From positions 3,782,001-3,846,000 of the forward strand of contig NC_039515.1 in the NCBI RefSeq assembly GCF_003672135.1: 64,000 nt of DNA, in the 5' to 3' direction. This document shows, piece by piece, positions 48,994-59,531 of the stretch. Each line of letters opens with the position of its first letter. The first letter of the stretch is position 1. The notes below the pieces were generated by a model. It did not search any database and was not told where the DNA came from. It saw only the letters and a program-made list of their open reading frames with translations. The translations under genes were made by a program, and so were the position numbers. This DNA comes from Ooceraea biroi (Eukaryota > Arthropoda > Insecta > Hymenoptera > Formicidae).

Positions 48994-50346
48994 TTAGTAT
49001 CTCTGACTTTGCCTGTCGTAATACTTTCCCGAATATTTACTGTATCGATCGCTGTAGCCATCATCATGGTACTTATCCTCCGGTTTATAGTAAACTTCAG
49101 GCGCTGCAGAGCCGACACGGCCTTGCCAGTAATGGGTCCAGTATAAATCTTCTGGATTGATATCGTGTGGGTGTTTGGCGTTTCTGAACACGTGCACGCA
49201 ATACACGAAACTGCCGATCAGCGTCAAAAGTCCAAATATAAGAAATATAATTCCCAAGATCCTGAAATCCGAAGAAAGACAAATTATAATATCATAAAGG
49301 AAACTCCTACGCGTCATGTTGTATTCTTCTTTCTTCATTTCATCAACAATAATTAAGAATACGGATGCGCAAAGCTCGCTTTTATCTGCGCAAAGGAGGA
49401 ACTCCGCTTCTTAATTCTGGTTAAAAGAAAATCGCTCGAAAAAGTTTATTGAATAATGTCGAACCTTACCAAACGACTAGCGGTTGGAAGAACTGTATGA
49501 CAATGACGAGGCCCAACGTAACAAGGATCAGACCGAGATTGAGAAGCAGCATGAGGCAACAAACGCCCTTGGTGTTCGGGCAGAAAGGGTTGGGCGTCGA
49601 CATGGTCTCCACGATTATGCCGCCCTTCCGCGACGTGCGCGTCTTCACTGTCGAGGTGCCTGATCTGCCAGAGCCGTAGCTGTAATGACTAGGCGCTCTG
49701 TGCTCCAATCTCGAGCTTGGTGCTAGGCTGTGGCGTGACACCCGACTGCAACAACGAAAACGTACATTTTATACAATATCACGGGCCAATGCAATCAGCC
49801 GTCAGACGCTACAATTCTCGAATCGACGTCTGACCTGATGTCAGAGGTAGCTCTGTACGCGGCACTGGTGACGTATATGTCCGAACCGTTGTCGCAGATG
49901 CTGCCGTGCGAGGCACTCTTGCGAAGCGGATGTAGACTGTGCTTCGACGATCCGGACAAGACGGAGTCGCGAGTGTTGTGCGCGCTCCTGGATCTCCTCT
50001 CCTCCTCCCTGTCATATTTGTCAGTGTGGTTCTTTCTTCTTGGTTTTACCTGAAAGAGTTAATACGTTCACAGGTAACACGTTAAGGTATACAGCAAACG
50101 TGTACGAGAGAGCAAAACAGTGGATAACGATTTTATTTTTTTTAGTATTAACGTTCTAACGCGTTTTGAACTTGAGAAGGTATTTTTGCTACTTGGTATG
50201 GGGCGTATTACCATGGTGGTATGCTCGTTGGCAACGACATACTCGGACACAGTGCGATCTGAGGGAGCCCGGTGGCTCTCTTCGCCGTCTGTAATGTAAT
50301 CACAATTCGTGTTAATGTGGTAGCCGGAGTACCTCGAGGTATGCAT
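48994..50346 (-). CDS. Unrecognised two-transmembrane, Ser/Arg-rich protein
   Basis: Four exons (high to low): 50346-50212, 50049-49835, 49745-49470, 49261-48994; 297 aa, all junctions GT-AG and in phase. I do not recognise the family. The first ~175 residues are hydrophilic, rich in Ser, Arg, His and Tyr (many kinase-like RxxS sites). Two hydrophobic helices follow back to back at ~179-202 (CLMLLLNLGLILVTLGLVIV) and ~209-232, separated by a short polar-poor turn (FFQPLVVW), so both ends probably face the cytoplasm. The C-terminal tail is Tyr-rich with repeated YSD/YSK/YYD motifs. A short CPNTKGVCC motif precedes the first helix. Its upstream region extends towards a GC-rich island near 52400. 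Confidence 0.8.
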
Positions 50347-53033
50347 CGTGCAATCTACATCAAGATGCGCTCATGCGGGAACGTTAAAGACAAATGCTGC
50401 GTGATCGATCAGTAACGTTCATCTAGCTCATCTGAAACAGAAGTAAACGTGTATTACATTAATCAACCAATTACCCGAAAACCTATATAAAAAAAAAATA
50501 GTAATTATTTACCATGAGCAGTTTACAATGCAGTGGAGATAAGCCTGTTTCATACGTGCTGCGTATTTTAAAGAATAATCGTGCTTCGTGACCATTGTTC
50601 ACGTCGTCAATCTGCAACAAAGGCATTTCGTATTGTTATTGAGGGCGTATGCAAGAGCCAAGAATTCTCCGATTTCACAATTTCGCGTAGTCACGATTAT
50701 TAATTTTAGAGCACACCTCGCGTGAAAATGCCGGCGATTCACTATTGTTAAATACGGATATTTATTGTTAGGCCTGGCATATTCCTTTGAATATTATCCG
50801 CGGAGATTGATTGCAAAACAGGTGCATTATCATGGGATTGCCTTTCGATCGTAGGTAGTGGTTGCGGTGCGCTCGTCGCGTCGGGCAAATCCTTATTTAG
50901 TACGGTGATGTCATTTGGCAAGGACACATGCAACATCTTCGATCGGCAATGCGCGCGTATCCTTCGCCTCCGATCGTTCCCCACGCCTCGCCCAAGACAC
51001 TTCATTAATCGTTTCACAATGAGTTGTGACACTTGTCACACTTTTGTACTTATGAATAATATTCATCGCGCTGAATACCATTTGTTTCATCTGCGTTGCA
51101 TAAAACAGGCGTAACGTAATCGTGTCTTTAAAGGTAACGCGAGAAGTTCATCAACACGCGACACGACGCAATGATATAATCGGATTTTATATCGTGCTTC
51201 ATCCGGGAACAATCTCAACTTCGCAAATGAAACAAAAATGAACAGAAGGTTTGTTTCTTTGAAATTAAATTAGGTAATTTTCATTTTAGGTAATTGAAAT
51301 TAAGTAATTTCCTGAATCAAGGATGTTGATTTCTATATCTAACTTTATACCTTTTACTATCTTCGATATGTTAGCATTATTTGAACAATGCACATATTGA
51401 ATACGTTGAGTAAATTTAATTAATTGAATTTTTATATTCGAGTGCAGGATTTGTCTCAATGAATGAAAATATGGCAAGAAATTTGTAGTGATAGCAAAGA
51501 ATCGATCTCCCAAAAACTTTAGATTCGTAATTTCCCTCAAATTACTTTCTCCATCATTCTAATTCATTGATCTTTTCCAGAGAAAGTACGGCAGACGGTA
51601 TAAACGATTAATCGACTCGCGGTTTCGAACGTGTTCGCTTTCATCGGCCGACCGGTTATTAAATTCCGGCTTTGTGTTTTTGTCGCGTTACTCGCGGACT
51701 TTTAAATAAACCCGTGGTCACACGAGGTGGACGCTGCGGTGGTCGCACGCGCAGGCGCCATAGATCCGCGATGCAACCTGTTGCGCGCAACGCGTCTCCT
51801 CGCGATACAAATCCTCCAAACAGAGAAAACCAAAAACCCCGGGACGGAAACGTCAGTGAGGAATTTCGCGCCTTCGGGCGAAATGCGGGAGGCGTCGCGG
51901 GGAAGCGCACTCGCGTTCGTGCCGATCGAGTTCGAGATCACGCGCGGATCTCCAGCAACGTACAGGATCGCCGTGGCGAGCCTCGCTTCGGAGCACTCGC
52001 GAGCTCCGAAAATCAGTGACCGGTCCTGATCACGATCGTACCTCGTCGTCGCCTCCCGCTCGCGGCAGATCGCTTTCCCCAGGTCGATCCTTATCCCCGG
52101 ACGAACCCTCTTCTGGAAGCCGTGGCGAAGCCGTTGGATCGCCGCGACATATCGATCGCTCGGTCACGCGAGCACACGTCGCCTTCGGTCCAGGCACACC
52201 TCCCGTCTCGCAAGATCGCTCTGACTGATGCACTCGCAGCAACGCACTCGCGCGACACGATCAACGATCCTGGCCTGCCCGGCTGCCCGACTCAGACCGC
52301 ACAGACGCGATTTCGCGGAGCGCGACCAACGTTCGTCCTCGCACGCGCTCGTCCGTCTCGCAGCGCTCGGCCGCGCGGCTGGAATCGCTGGAATGGATCG
52401 GCGGCCCGCTCCGACTGAAGCGAAAGGCGCATTCATCGTGACGTGCGGTTTTCCACCACGCTTCTGCGACGCCTTTAAAAGGCGAGCTCAGGTGTAGCGA
52501 TCCTTACGACCGCCCGCGATCACTCGCCCGTCCTACCCGATCTGTGCTTTGCATGAATTCAGAGCGAATTCAGAAGAAGGTCGGAAAGTCATCTTGTCGG
52601 TCCTGCGATGTAAAGGAAAATATGTTGAAGATGTAAAGTTTCTTAACTTTTTCAAATGAAAATTTCTTCTCATCTTGTTTCGTACGAGATGTCTCCTGAA
52701 TTTTATATTTTTACGTTGCGTACGATGTAACGAATTTATATTTATGTAGATCTACTTGTTCTTTCCTTCTTGGGTTTTATATTTTTTATGTATATTGCAG
52801 AACATTGTACTTCTTTAATTCGTTCCCGATCCTGATTGAATAACACGCGTGTGAAAAATTGAGAAGAAATTTTAAACTCGGAATTAAAAATTTAAAGGAT
52901 CTGGAAAATTTGATAACGTTTACAGCTCATGTATTCATTCTCAAAGGTTCGAGTTTTAAAAATTTGATAAATTATTGTACATTCGTAGATCTATTTCGCA
53001 GGAAATAAGGGGCAAGAGATTAGTTTTTTTTCT
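50347..53033. other. Upstream region of the two-TM gene with a GC-rich island
   Basis: AT-rich until ~51650, then a GC-rich island at ~51700-52500 whose long, overlapping open frames on both strands are rich in Arg/Ala/Pro/Ser and look like composition artefacts. The island probably holds the promoter or 5' exon of the minus-strand gene or a noncoding transcript. A weak short open frame on the minus strand is listed separately. Confidence 0.45.
50748..51005 (-). CDS. Weak candidate short ORF (85 aa)
   Basis: From ATG at 51005 to TAA, 85 codons. The composition is balanced (Asn, Asp, Pro, Ser, Ile, Leu) rather than the Arg-rich or Lys-rich pattern of chance frames here. No known domain, signal peptide or membrane segment. 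It may be a chance frame, an exon of a longer transcript, or a small protein. It lies upstream of the two-TM gene on the same strand. Confidence 0.2.
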   Translation of the reverse strand: MKCLGRGVGNDRRRRIRAHCRSKMLHVSLPNDITVLNKDLPDATSAPQPLPTIERQSHDNAPVLQSISADNIQRNMPGLTINIRI

Positions 53034-53044
53034 ACGCATGCGCT
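53034..53044. promoter_or_regulatory. NRF1-like and E2F-like sites upstream of SSNA1
   Basis: ACGCATGCGCT resembles an NRF1 half-palindrome. At 53067-53078 GCGCGCCAAAAC reads as TTTTGGCGCGC on the other strand, an E2F-type site. Both are 130-175 bases upstream of the SSNA1 ATG, in the expected promoter window. Confidence 0.4.
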
Positions 53045-53119
53045 GAAGTCATCGTTTGAGGGCAGCCGCGCGCCAAAACTAAAATTCGCCCAAACTGTTT
53101 CGAGAGCATATCGTTAGTA

Positions 53120-53130
53120 AACATAACCTA
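53120..53130 (-). promoter_or_regulatory. TAGGTTATGTT element (inverted) upstream of SSNA1
   Basis: The + strand reads AACATAACCTA, the exact reverse complement of the 11-mer found at MSL3 and SUGCT; it is 79 bases upstream of the SSNA1 start codon. Confidence 0.5.
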
Positions 53131-53208
53131 CTCTTTTGACACATGTACTTTTTATGTACTCCCCGACGTACACACGTTTTATGAAGTTTCCTGCAAAACG
53201 GTGGATTC

Positions 53209-53865
53209 ATGATGTCTCAGCACGGTGCTGCTTTGCAAACGTTTAACCAGGAGCTCGTCAAATGTAATTCATGCCTCATTTAACCTACAAATCATTCTCG
53301 TCATTTATAGTGTAACGTGTCGTCGCATGAATATTTTCAGATTTCACTCGACTTTGCAACGTTTATAACTCTCTCAAAGATGAAATTAATCTCGCCACGT
53401 TCAATTTCTCTCTTGATTTTCTTCAAAGTTTTTTCTTTTGCGTTAATAAAAGTCGTCTTTCAGGTTTGGAAGAAATGAAGTTGAGACGAGCCGAGGTCCA
53501 GGCTCAGATAGACGCCCAAGAGGAAGAGAAGAATAATTTACAACACGAAATCGAGAAGATGTCGTGCAAGCTCACAGAACTGAACGATACTTTGGCGAAG
53601 AGGATCGCAATTAGAAATGAGTACGACAGAACCATCTCCGACACTGAGACAGCATTCATGAAGGTAAAATGCAACTTTAAGCAACTTGCCACAGATTAAT
53701 GCGATTGATTAGAAGTGTTTTGTACTTATCAAACACTATGACTGATTTACGTTATAGATTTTGGAGAGCTCGCAATTATTACTTAAAGTGATCAAGAAGG
53801 AAGCCGTGAGTCTGGATGAGACTCTAGTTAAAGCCAACAGCGAGAAACAATCGATTCGACAATAA
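53209..53865 (+). CDS. SSNA1: SSNA1 (NA14) microtubule/centriolar coiled-coil protein
   Basis: Three exons: 53209-53263, 53464-53663, 53758-53865; 120 aa (119 from the second of two adjacent ATGs), matching the 119 aa of human SSNA1. SSNA1 forms coiled-coil fibrils at centrioles and basal bodies and promotes microtubule branching. The N-terminus (SQHGAALQTFNQELVKCLEEM) and IRNEYDRTISDTETAFMKILESSQ match the family closely. Nearly the whole protein from ~20 to ~105 is heptad-rich. Junction phases are 1 and 0. It is tail-to-tail with the brainiac-type gene, with ~570 bases between stop codons. Confidence 0.96.
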
Positions 53866-54193
53866 GATGCGACGTAGGATGTTTGTAAGGGACCAGGTAT
53901 CCAGAAAATGTATTTATTAAATCATCATCGGTGAATACTATCATCGGTACATGATCATCATCATCGGAAACGTAGCTAATAATTAACGAGTACAAAATTA
54001 TAAATATACAAACGTTTAGGACATAAGCTCTATTAGACTCTACAAAATTTATTTACTGTACAAATACATATATATGTTATTTAATTGCATAGGAATAATA
54101 CTAATCAGTCTGTGACGAAAATTTACAAAATAAAATTTACAAACCAAGCAGCGACTTAAATTGTAGAATATCTTTTACAATAAATTAAATCTT

Positions 54194-54233
<40 letters not shown>

Positions 54234-54431
54234 ATATATTATTTTGATATACTCTCGTTTGTGTCTATATGTGCATATATGTACACATAACATACGTGTA
54301 TGTATATACATGCATATTATACAATGATCTTAAGATATTTTTATTAAAAACGTGCTATGTGATGCACTGAATTTGCAGATTTGGACACGATAGAATATAT
54401 TATTATTAGATATATCGCGATATTTATAAAC
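53866..54431. other. Short convergent intergenic region with (TA)n
   Basis: 3' UTRs of SSNA1 and the glycosyltransferase; a TA microsatellite lies at 54198-54229. Nothing coding. Confidence 0.6.
54198..54229. repeat. (TA)n microsatellite
   Basis: About 16 TA units in the convergent 3' region. Confidence 0.95.
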
Positions 54432-55802
54432 TTAGGCGTTTCCGAGGGCCTTCTGCTCGTTCCAAACTTGCACGAGTTCGTTCGGATCGTCGTATCCGTG
54501 AGACGTTATGACGTACTTGTAACCGTACTTCGTGTACGCCTTCTTGTAAAAGTGAAAATCCTCGCAATGGAACGGCACTATGTCGGCCTTCCTCGCGACT
54601 AAGCCTAGAAAAATATCGTCGAACCTAAAGTGCTTGGTGTAAAAACTCGTGTAGTACAGGTCCAGCAGCGCTTCCTTGGACAGAATAAATGCACCGGCCG
54701 TGACGTACGGTGGCCACAGGTGATACGGGTATTCCCTCAACGAGACGTACCACTTGGAGAACTTGTGCCGATGTGGCGCCGAGCGCATGAACACGAATCC
54801 CGCGAACAGCCTGACGTCGTCGGGCAGCTCGAAATCGAACAGCTGTCGTTTCTTCCTGTTCAACGTCGCTGCACTCGACTCGGGCGACCGTTTACCCGCC
54901 ACCGTGAGATTTTCACCGTTTCCCGCGTCTCGTTTCTCAGACACGTCCATCCCGCTGTTATTCGTGGACGCGTGAATCGCGAAGCTCCGCACGGAGGATT
55001 TTATTTCACTGGCTTTCGAGTTGTACGTCGCGTTCCTACTGGCAGGACTGTCATCGACACTCTCGTAGTCCACTAAATCGGACCGTTTGATCTCCCTCTT
55101 GTGAGCATTGTATACCTTTCTCGACTCCATCAGGTAAAACGGATAGTTCGCCGGGTTCCTGATGAACGTCACCACATTTTTCACCGACACGTACATGTCG
55201 TCGTCCACGAACATGTAGAACCTCGAGTTGGGGCAATATTTCACCAGCCACTTGAGACCCATCATCGTTTTGATGGTGTTGTTGTAGTACGAGTCTACGA
55301 AGTCCGCTTGTATGATGTCCTTGTAGATCGCTGCCTCGAGCTTCAGTCTTGCGTCCATCTCCTCGTCGTCCGGGTGCGTACCTACCACGAAAATCGTTCT
55401 CACTGGCACGTCGAAGAATCTCTTCTCGATCCCCCACGAATTGCGTATGGCGGTCCTCCTGTCAAAGTTCTCCAAGGCGGACTTGACTACGTACACTAGA
55501 CGGAGCGTGTCCACGTCTTCCTTGCACTTTTGCGGCTGTTTCAGGATAAAAGTATACTTGTACTCGTTTATCGGCTCAATCTCAGGCCTCTCGTTGCGCC
55601 GTAGAGCATTTACGAAGTCGTGGACGTTGCCTTCGTACGGATACGCAAAGTTCTCGTCGTACGTGACCTCGAACAGATGGATGAACACTCCAAAAAATTC
55701 CAACAGGGCTATCACGCCGAAAAAGAAGAGCACGTATCCCGGCTTAACCCTCGACAAGATACGGCGGCACTTTTGAAGATAAGGGCGCAGTAAGCAATAC
55801 AT
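54432..55802 (-). CDS. brn: Brainiac-type beta-1,3-glycosyltransferase (GT31) with ~100-aa insert
   Basis: Single uninterrupted exon, 456 aa, longer than Drosophila Brn (325). It is a type II Golgi protein: a short cytoplasmic tail and signal anchor at ~22-44 (YVLFFFGVIALLEFFGVFIHLF). GT31 blocks are present: RTAIRNSWG at ~116-124, ADFVDSYYNNTIKTMMGLKW at ~166-185, the metal-binding FVDDDMYVSVKN at ~198-209, and the C-terminal HKFSKWYVSL...WPPYVTAGAFILS...HFRFDDIFLGLVA and YVITSHGYDDPNELVQVWNE, which are brainiac-like. Brainiac adds GlcNAc to mannosyl-glucosylceramide in the arthro-series glycolipid pathway used in Notch/EGFR-related oogenesis signalling. Residues ~225-328 are inserted between the DDD motif and FAGFVF; they are hydrophilic, with N-glycosylation sites and a RKKR motif. 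Confidence 0.9.
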   Translation of the reverse strand: MYCLLRPYLQKCRRILSRVKPGYVLFFFGVIALLEFFGVFIHLFEVTYDENFAYPYEGNVHDFVNALRRNERPEIEPINEYKYTFILKQPQKCKEDVDTLRLVYVVKSALENFDRRTAIRNSWGIEKRFFDVPVRTIFVVGTHPDDEEMDARLKLEAAIYKDIIQADFVDSYYNNTIKTMMGLKWLVKYCPNSRFYMFVDDDMYVSVKNVVTFIRNPANYPFYLMESRKVYNAHKREIKRSDLVDYESVDDSPASRNATYNSKASEIKSSVRSFAIHASTNNSGMDVSEKRDAGNGENLTVAGKRSPESSAATLNRKKRQLFDFELPDDVRLFAGFVFMRSAPHRHKFSKWYVSLREYPYHLWPPYVTAGAFILSKEALLDLYYTSFYTKHFRFDDIFLGLVARKADIVPFHCEDFHFYKKAYTKYGYKYVITSHGYDDPNELVQVWNEQKALGNA

Positions 55803-56867
55803 TTTATCGCTTAGACGTCTACATAACGTTCATCCAAGTCCTCCTGGATCTATCCATCCTAGAATGCAAATTTTCGTTTAATCTTGTCTGCTTTCTACTT
55901 GTGCAGATTTTCATGTATCACTTGTCAGGTATTGATAAAGTATTGATAATATCTCTCGACTGTCTTTTCACAGAACTACAAAACAGTGTGTATTTTATAA
56001 GTCGACTAGTGTAAAATAAAATTAAAAAATAAAATTAAAAATTAAGAAATTAGTGTAAAAGCTCTCTTAAATAACGTTAGATAAAACTTGATTTGATAGG
56101 TTAACGACTCACGGATAACGTCAGCGATCATGTCTTATTAAGACGATACAGGAGGATGTATAGCTTTACATGTTCCGTTTTAAAGACACAGATCCGAGAA
56201 TGCAGCATTTTTTATTCTTTTTCTTTGCTCTTTGCTTCTTCTTCTTCTTCTTTTTTGTTTGGCACCCGATCCCCATACGGGTTCGATACGGCCAGTTGGC
56301 TCTTTGCTCCGAACAACCTAATCAAGTCTCGCCGAAGGTGTGACAAGAGTCGCGCAGGAGCGGACAGTGGCGCCGCTACGAGATCTTCTCGAACTAAAGA
56401 CCCAATTGCGTAACGGATGTGCGAGGCTCGATAACTGTGATCGATACATGATAATCGCAGATAATCGCGTTGAAAATCATCTTATCCTAAAACTTTTTCC
56501 TTTACTAGGAAAACGATGCTTTATGGAATGTTGTAATATTTTTAATACATCTTACTCATTTTCATTTATTGTTAGAGTCACAAAAGGAGAACAATTTGAT
56601 TTACTAGATTTGTCTGATTTATTGGATACACTTGCTCAAATATTACAAATATCGATTGTAAATCATCGTCAATCCCGGGTTTGATCGATGATTATCGGAA
56701 ACGTATCGAGGAAATGCTTCGATTATTCTTTTCGGTAGGATCAGCCAAATTGCTGATCCTATCGTGCGCCCTGTCACAAGACGCCCGATACTTGTTCACC
56801 TGCCGGGCTTACGGATGAACTCGGTGACTCGGAAGAATGAGCAAGTTTTATCTACCTGGTTTATCTG
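55803..56867. other. Upstream of the glycosyltransferase; no gene recognised
   Basis: Presumably the promoter and 5' UTR exon(s) of the minus-strand glycosyltransferase. The open frames at 56156-56413 and 56340-56684 on + lack support. Confidence 0.45.
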
Positions 56868-56912
56868 CTACAACGTTTCGTGATTCAACGTTAGAACGCT
56901 TCTGCGTATCAT
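56868..56912 (-). CDS. Possible alternative terminal exon of the secreted protein gene
   Basis: A strong acceptor (long T tract then CAG, ending at 56913) precedes 14 codons and a TAG in the same phase as the donor AAG|GTAAAA at 57251. Splicing would replace the last ~12 residues of the long reading. The choice between readings needs transcript data. Confidence 0.4.
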   Translation of the reverse strand: MIRRSVLTLNHETL

Positions 56913-57212
56913 CTGAAAAAAAGGTATATTAGCGATCTATTTCCGTTAAATAATACTGAAAGCATTAATTGGTAATTCTAATTGCTGTATAATAATGTTA
57001 TCAAAAAAGTATTTTTTTACATTTATATCTTGCAAATTAAGTGAACAATGGTCTATAGCAGATTAATACTTGAAATTAAAGTTAAAATATTTAATGCCAT
57101 GTAAATAATCACGTAATTGTAATAATAATATTATAATAATAATATAATAATATTATAAAATCGTGCTTTTAATATATCTGTATTACGTTATTGTTTATAA
57201 AAAAAAGTTTAA

Positions 57213-59531
57213 TTATTGTAATATCATGGAGATAATTTGTGCAAGTTTTACCTTATTCTTATCTTTTTCTACATTGGATTGCATCGATTGTTCCAAATGA
57301 TGTTCATCGACTTTCTGCGCGACTTCTTTCGATAATACATTCAAACTTTTTGCGAATACCAAAGCTACTGAGCTGTTGGTGTTTGTCTCGGTTTGCATTG
57401 GCTTTCTGACGGCCTTCTGTGAAGATACCGATGACGTATTTAAGTAGGATGTTGCTTCTTCCGAGGCAAGAATTTCATTTTGTGAATTCGTCCTCGAGGA
57501 ATTCGAGGTAGGCGAATTGTTTCTATCGAGGGAATTGGTGGAATTATTAATTTCACTGATATTCGAGGTTTTGATGGTTGATGCGAGGATTTCTTCCTGT
57601 GATTTTGGAGAATTTGAGGCGGATAAGTTCTTGCCATTAAAATCGATAGAATTAATTTCACTGACGTTAAACGTTTCAGTACTTGACGCAAGAATTTTGT
57701 TTTCCAACGTCTTAGAATTCGAGACGGATGAAGTCTTGCTACCGGAATCGATAGAATTATTAACTTTGCTGACACTAACCGGCTTAGTATTTGATGGATA
57801 ATTTTCCGTCTCATTTTTCAGAGTTGCATTCTGCTTTGATGTCTCATCCTTTTTCCAGTATACCAAGGTCGGTCTGTGAGTCTTTCTCCGTTCGCATTTC
57901 GCTTTTTCCTCGATTATCGATCGAAGCTGTTTTCTCGCTTCGTAAAAACGGTGGAAATATCCCGTGAGGTATTCCTTGAACTCGAATTTCGTGCCGTTCG
58001 CAGACTTGTGCTCCCTTTCACGCGGTATGAACTTCATGGGCTTCAAAACTTTAGGTGGGAATCTGATTCTCGACGCTGGAACCGCGAGAGTGGTCGTTTC
58101 GACAGTAGCATTCACATCGGTGGATGATCCCTTTCCGTCCGCTTTAATCTTCAGCTCAGGTGACGGGAATGGCAATAATGGTTGCACAGTTTGCGCTTGT
58201 TTTTCAATGGTTTTATTTTTGTATTCTGCTTTTTCCATGTTTCTAACGTTTTTGTTCTTTTCAGGGTGCTCAGTGTTGTTTGTTTTTGAGTTATTTTTTC
58301 GCAACGCTGACGGTGCGACGGACACGGACAATCGTTTAACGCGCTTCACCGCTTGAAGAGGATCGCTCCTTCGCCTCACTGACGTAATACTCCCCACGGA
58401 CGAGATACTCTCACGGCGATCCTTACTCGGCTTTTGCCGCGACTCATTTTGCGCGCGGTCGACACATTTCCGCGCGTGTTCTTGCTCATCGTTTTCCCCC
58501 CGCGCGTCGCCCGCCGAAAAATACGGCAGACCCATTTTCACGGCGGTAAATACCGCGTCGCCGTAACTCCTCGGTGCTCCGGGCACGCCGTTCGCCGTCG
58601 CTGTGTTTTTATCGATCGACTGAGTGGAAATGCGATCGAGCGCGAGAAATGTCTCTGACGATGTTTTCTGCTCGAAGGAATCCGCTAGCGTCGCGGGGAG
58701 ATCCTTCGGCGGTGATGAGACCATCGATCTCTTCCCGTGATGGGTGCCCGTCCAATTGACACTTACGCCGAATTCCGACGGTATCTCCGTGACATCGCGA
58801 TTATTAATATCAAGGTTTACGACGTTCCACGTATCGTTATCTGTCTTTATTTCGGCATTTGCCGTTGGACGCAAGCCTCTCGTCCGCCGATGATGGCTTC
58901 TCCGATTTATCGTCGTCGTGCTTGCGAAACTTGTAGCCTCGTCAATTAGTTGTCGGGGATCTGAAAGAGACTCTTCGCTCTCGTCGTTACTCTCTACTGC
59001 AGACTGCGCTTTGTAATCCGTATTCCCTGCGGGAAAAGACGAATGCTCGGTGGTCTTTATGGATGCCGGGTATAAGAACGTTACAGGCGTACTTTCTTCC
59101 GCAGGATTGTTCATTTTTGTTATAGAATCCTCCGACAGCACTAACGGCTGAGGACCGACGACAGTCGTGGCTGACTCTGGATCGTCATATTCGTCGTACT
59201 CCTTAAAATCCTTTGCGTCCTTACAGGGATCATGTGCGGACGCGCGCCGCAGAGCGACGCAACACCTAATCATTTCTGGAGATTTGCAAGGCGAAAGTAC
59301 GGGCAAGCCACCCCAGTAAGTGACCTGAACTACGCTCGGACAATCGGCGACAAGCCGACAAGGACAGCAAGAGCTCGATTTTGCATTGCCAGTGCTTACA
59401 GCGATCGCAAGGATAATCAAGTACGATCTCCTAAATGTCAAGAAAAGAAGACGATAGATATTTTCGTATAGTGAGTAAGGAAAAAAAGAGGATAATTACC
59501 GAATGAATGGTGATGTCGGAGAGTAATCCAT
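57213..59531 (-). CDS. Unrecognised large secreted protein: CLIP-like Cys-rich head, Ser/Asn-rich body, tandem repeats
   Basis: Exon 1 is 59531-59500 and exon 2 is 59430-57213 (junction phase 2), or exon 2 ends at 57252 and a third exon 56912-56868 follows; about 750 aa. The first exon adds MDYSPTSPFIR, giving a signal peptide (n-region, then SYLIILAIAVSTGNA) that cleaves near residue 25. The mature start is Cys-rich: SSCCPCRLVADC, GGLPVLSPC, EMIRCC, i.e. about seven cysteines spaced like a CLIP-type knot, then essentially no Cys except one later. The rest is hydrophilic and Ser/Thr/Asn/Lys-rich with many NxS/T sites and several basic pairs. Near the C-terminus three imperfect tandem repeats of ~36-38 residues end in the motif EILAS. 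I do not recognise the gene; a rapidly evolving extracellular or cuticular protein is plausible. Confidence 0.75.
57450..57800 (-). repeat. Three tandem ~110-nt coding repeats
   Basis: Inside the secreted protein gene three neighbouring segments (about 57670-57800, 57560-57680 and 57450-57570) code for units that begin VSEIN(N)SID or a variant, pass through SNS, and end with EILAS or KILAS. They differ at many positions, so the duplication is not recent. Confidence 0.7.

Noticed and set aside
52470..52484. Near-palindrome CGCCTTTAAAAGGCG
   Set aside because: It is a TTTAAA core with flanking symmetry and too short to mean more than a possible AT-rich promoter core.
51660..52500. Several overlapping frames of 70-115 codons in the GC-rich island
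   Set aside because: They overlap in four or more frames with Arg/Ala/Pro/Ser composition, start without context and lack splice partners; the island looks like a promoter.
57213..59441. TTG start for the secreted protein
   Set aside because: The TTG lies in a pyrimidine-rich acceptor; joining exon 59531-59500 gives a true ATG and better signal peptide in the right phase.
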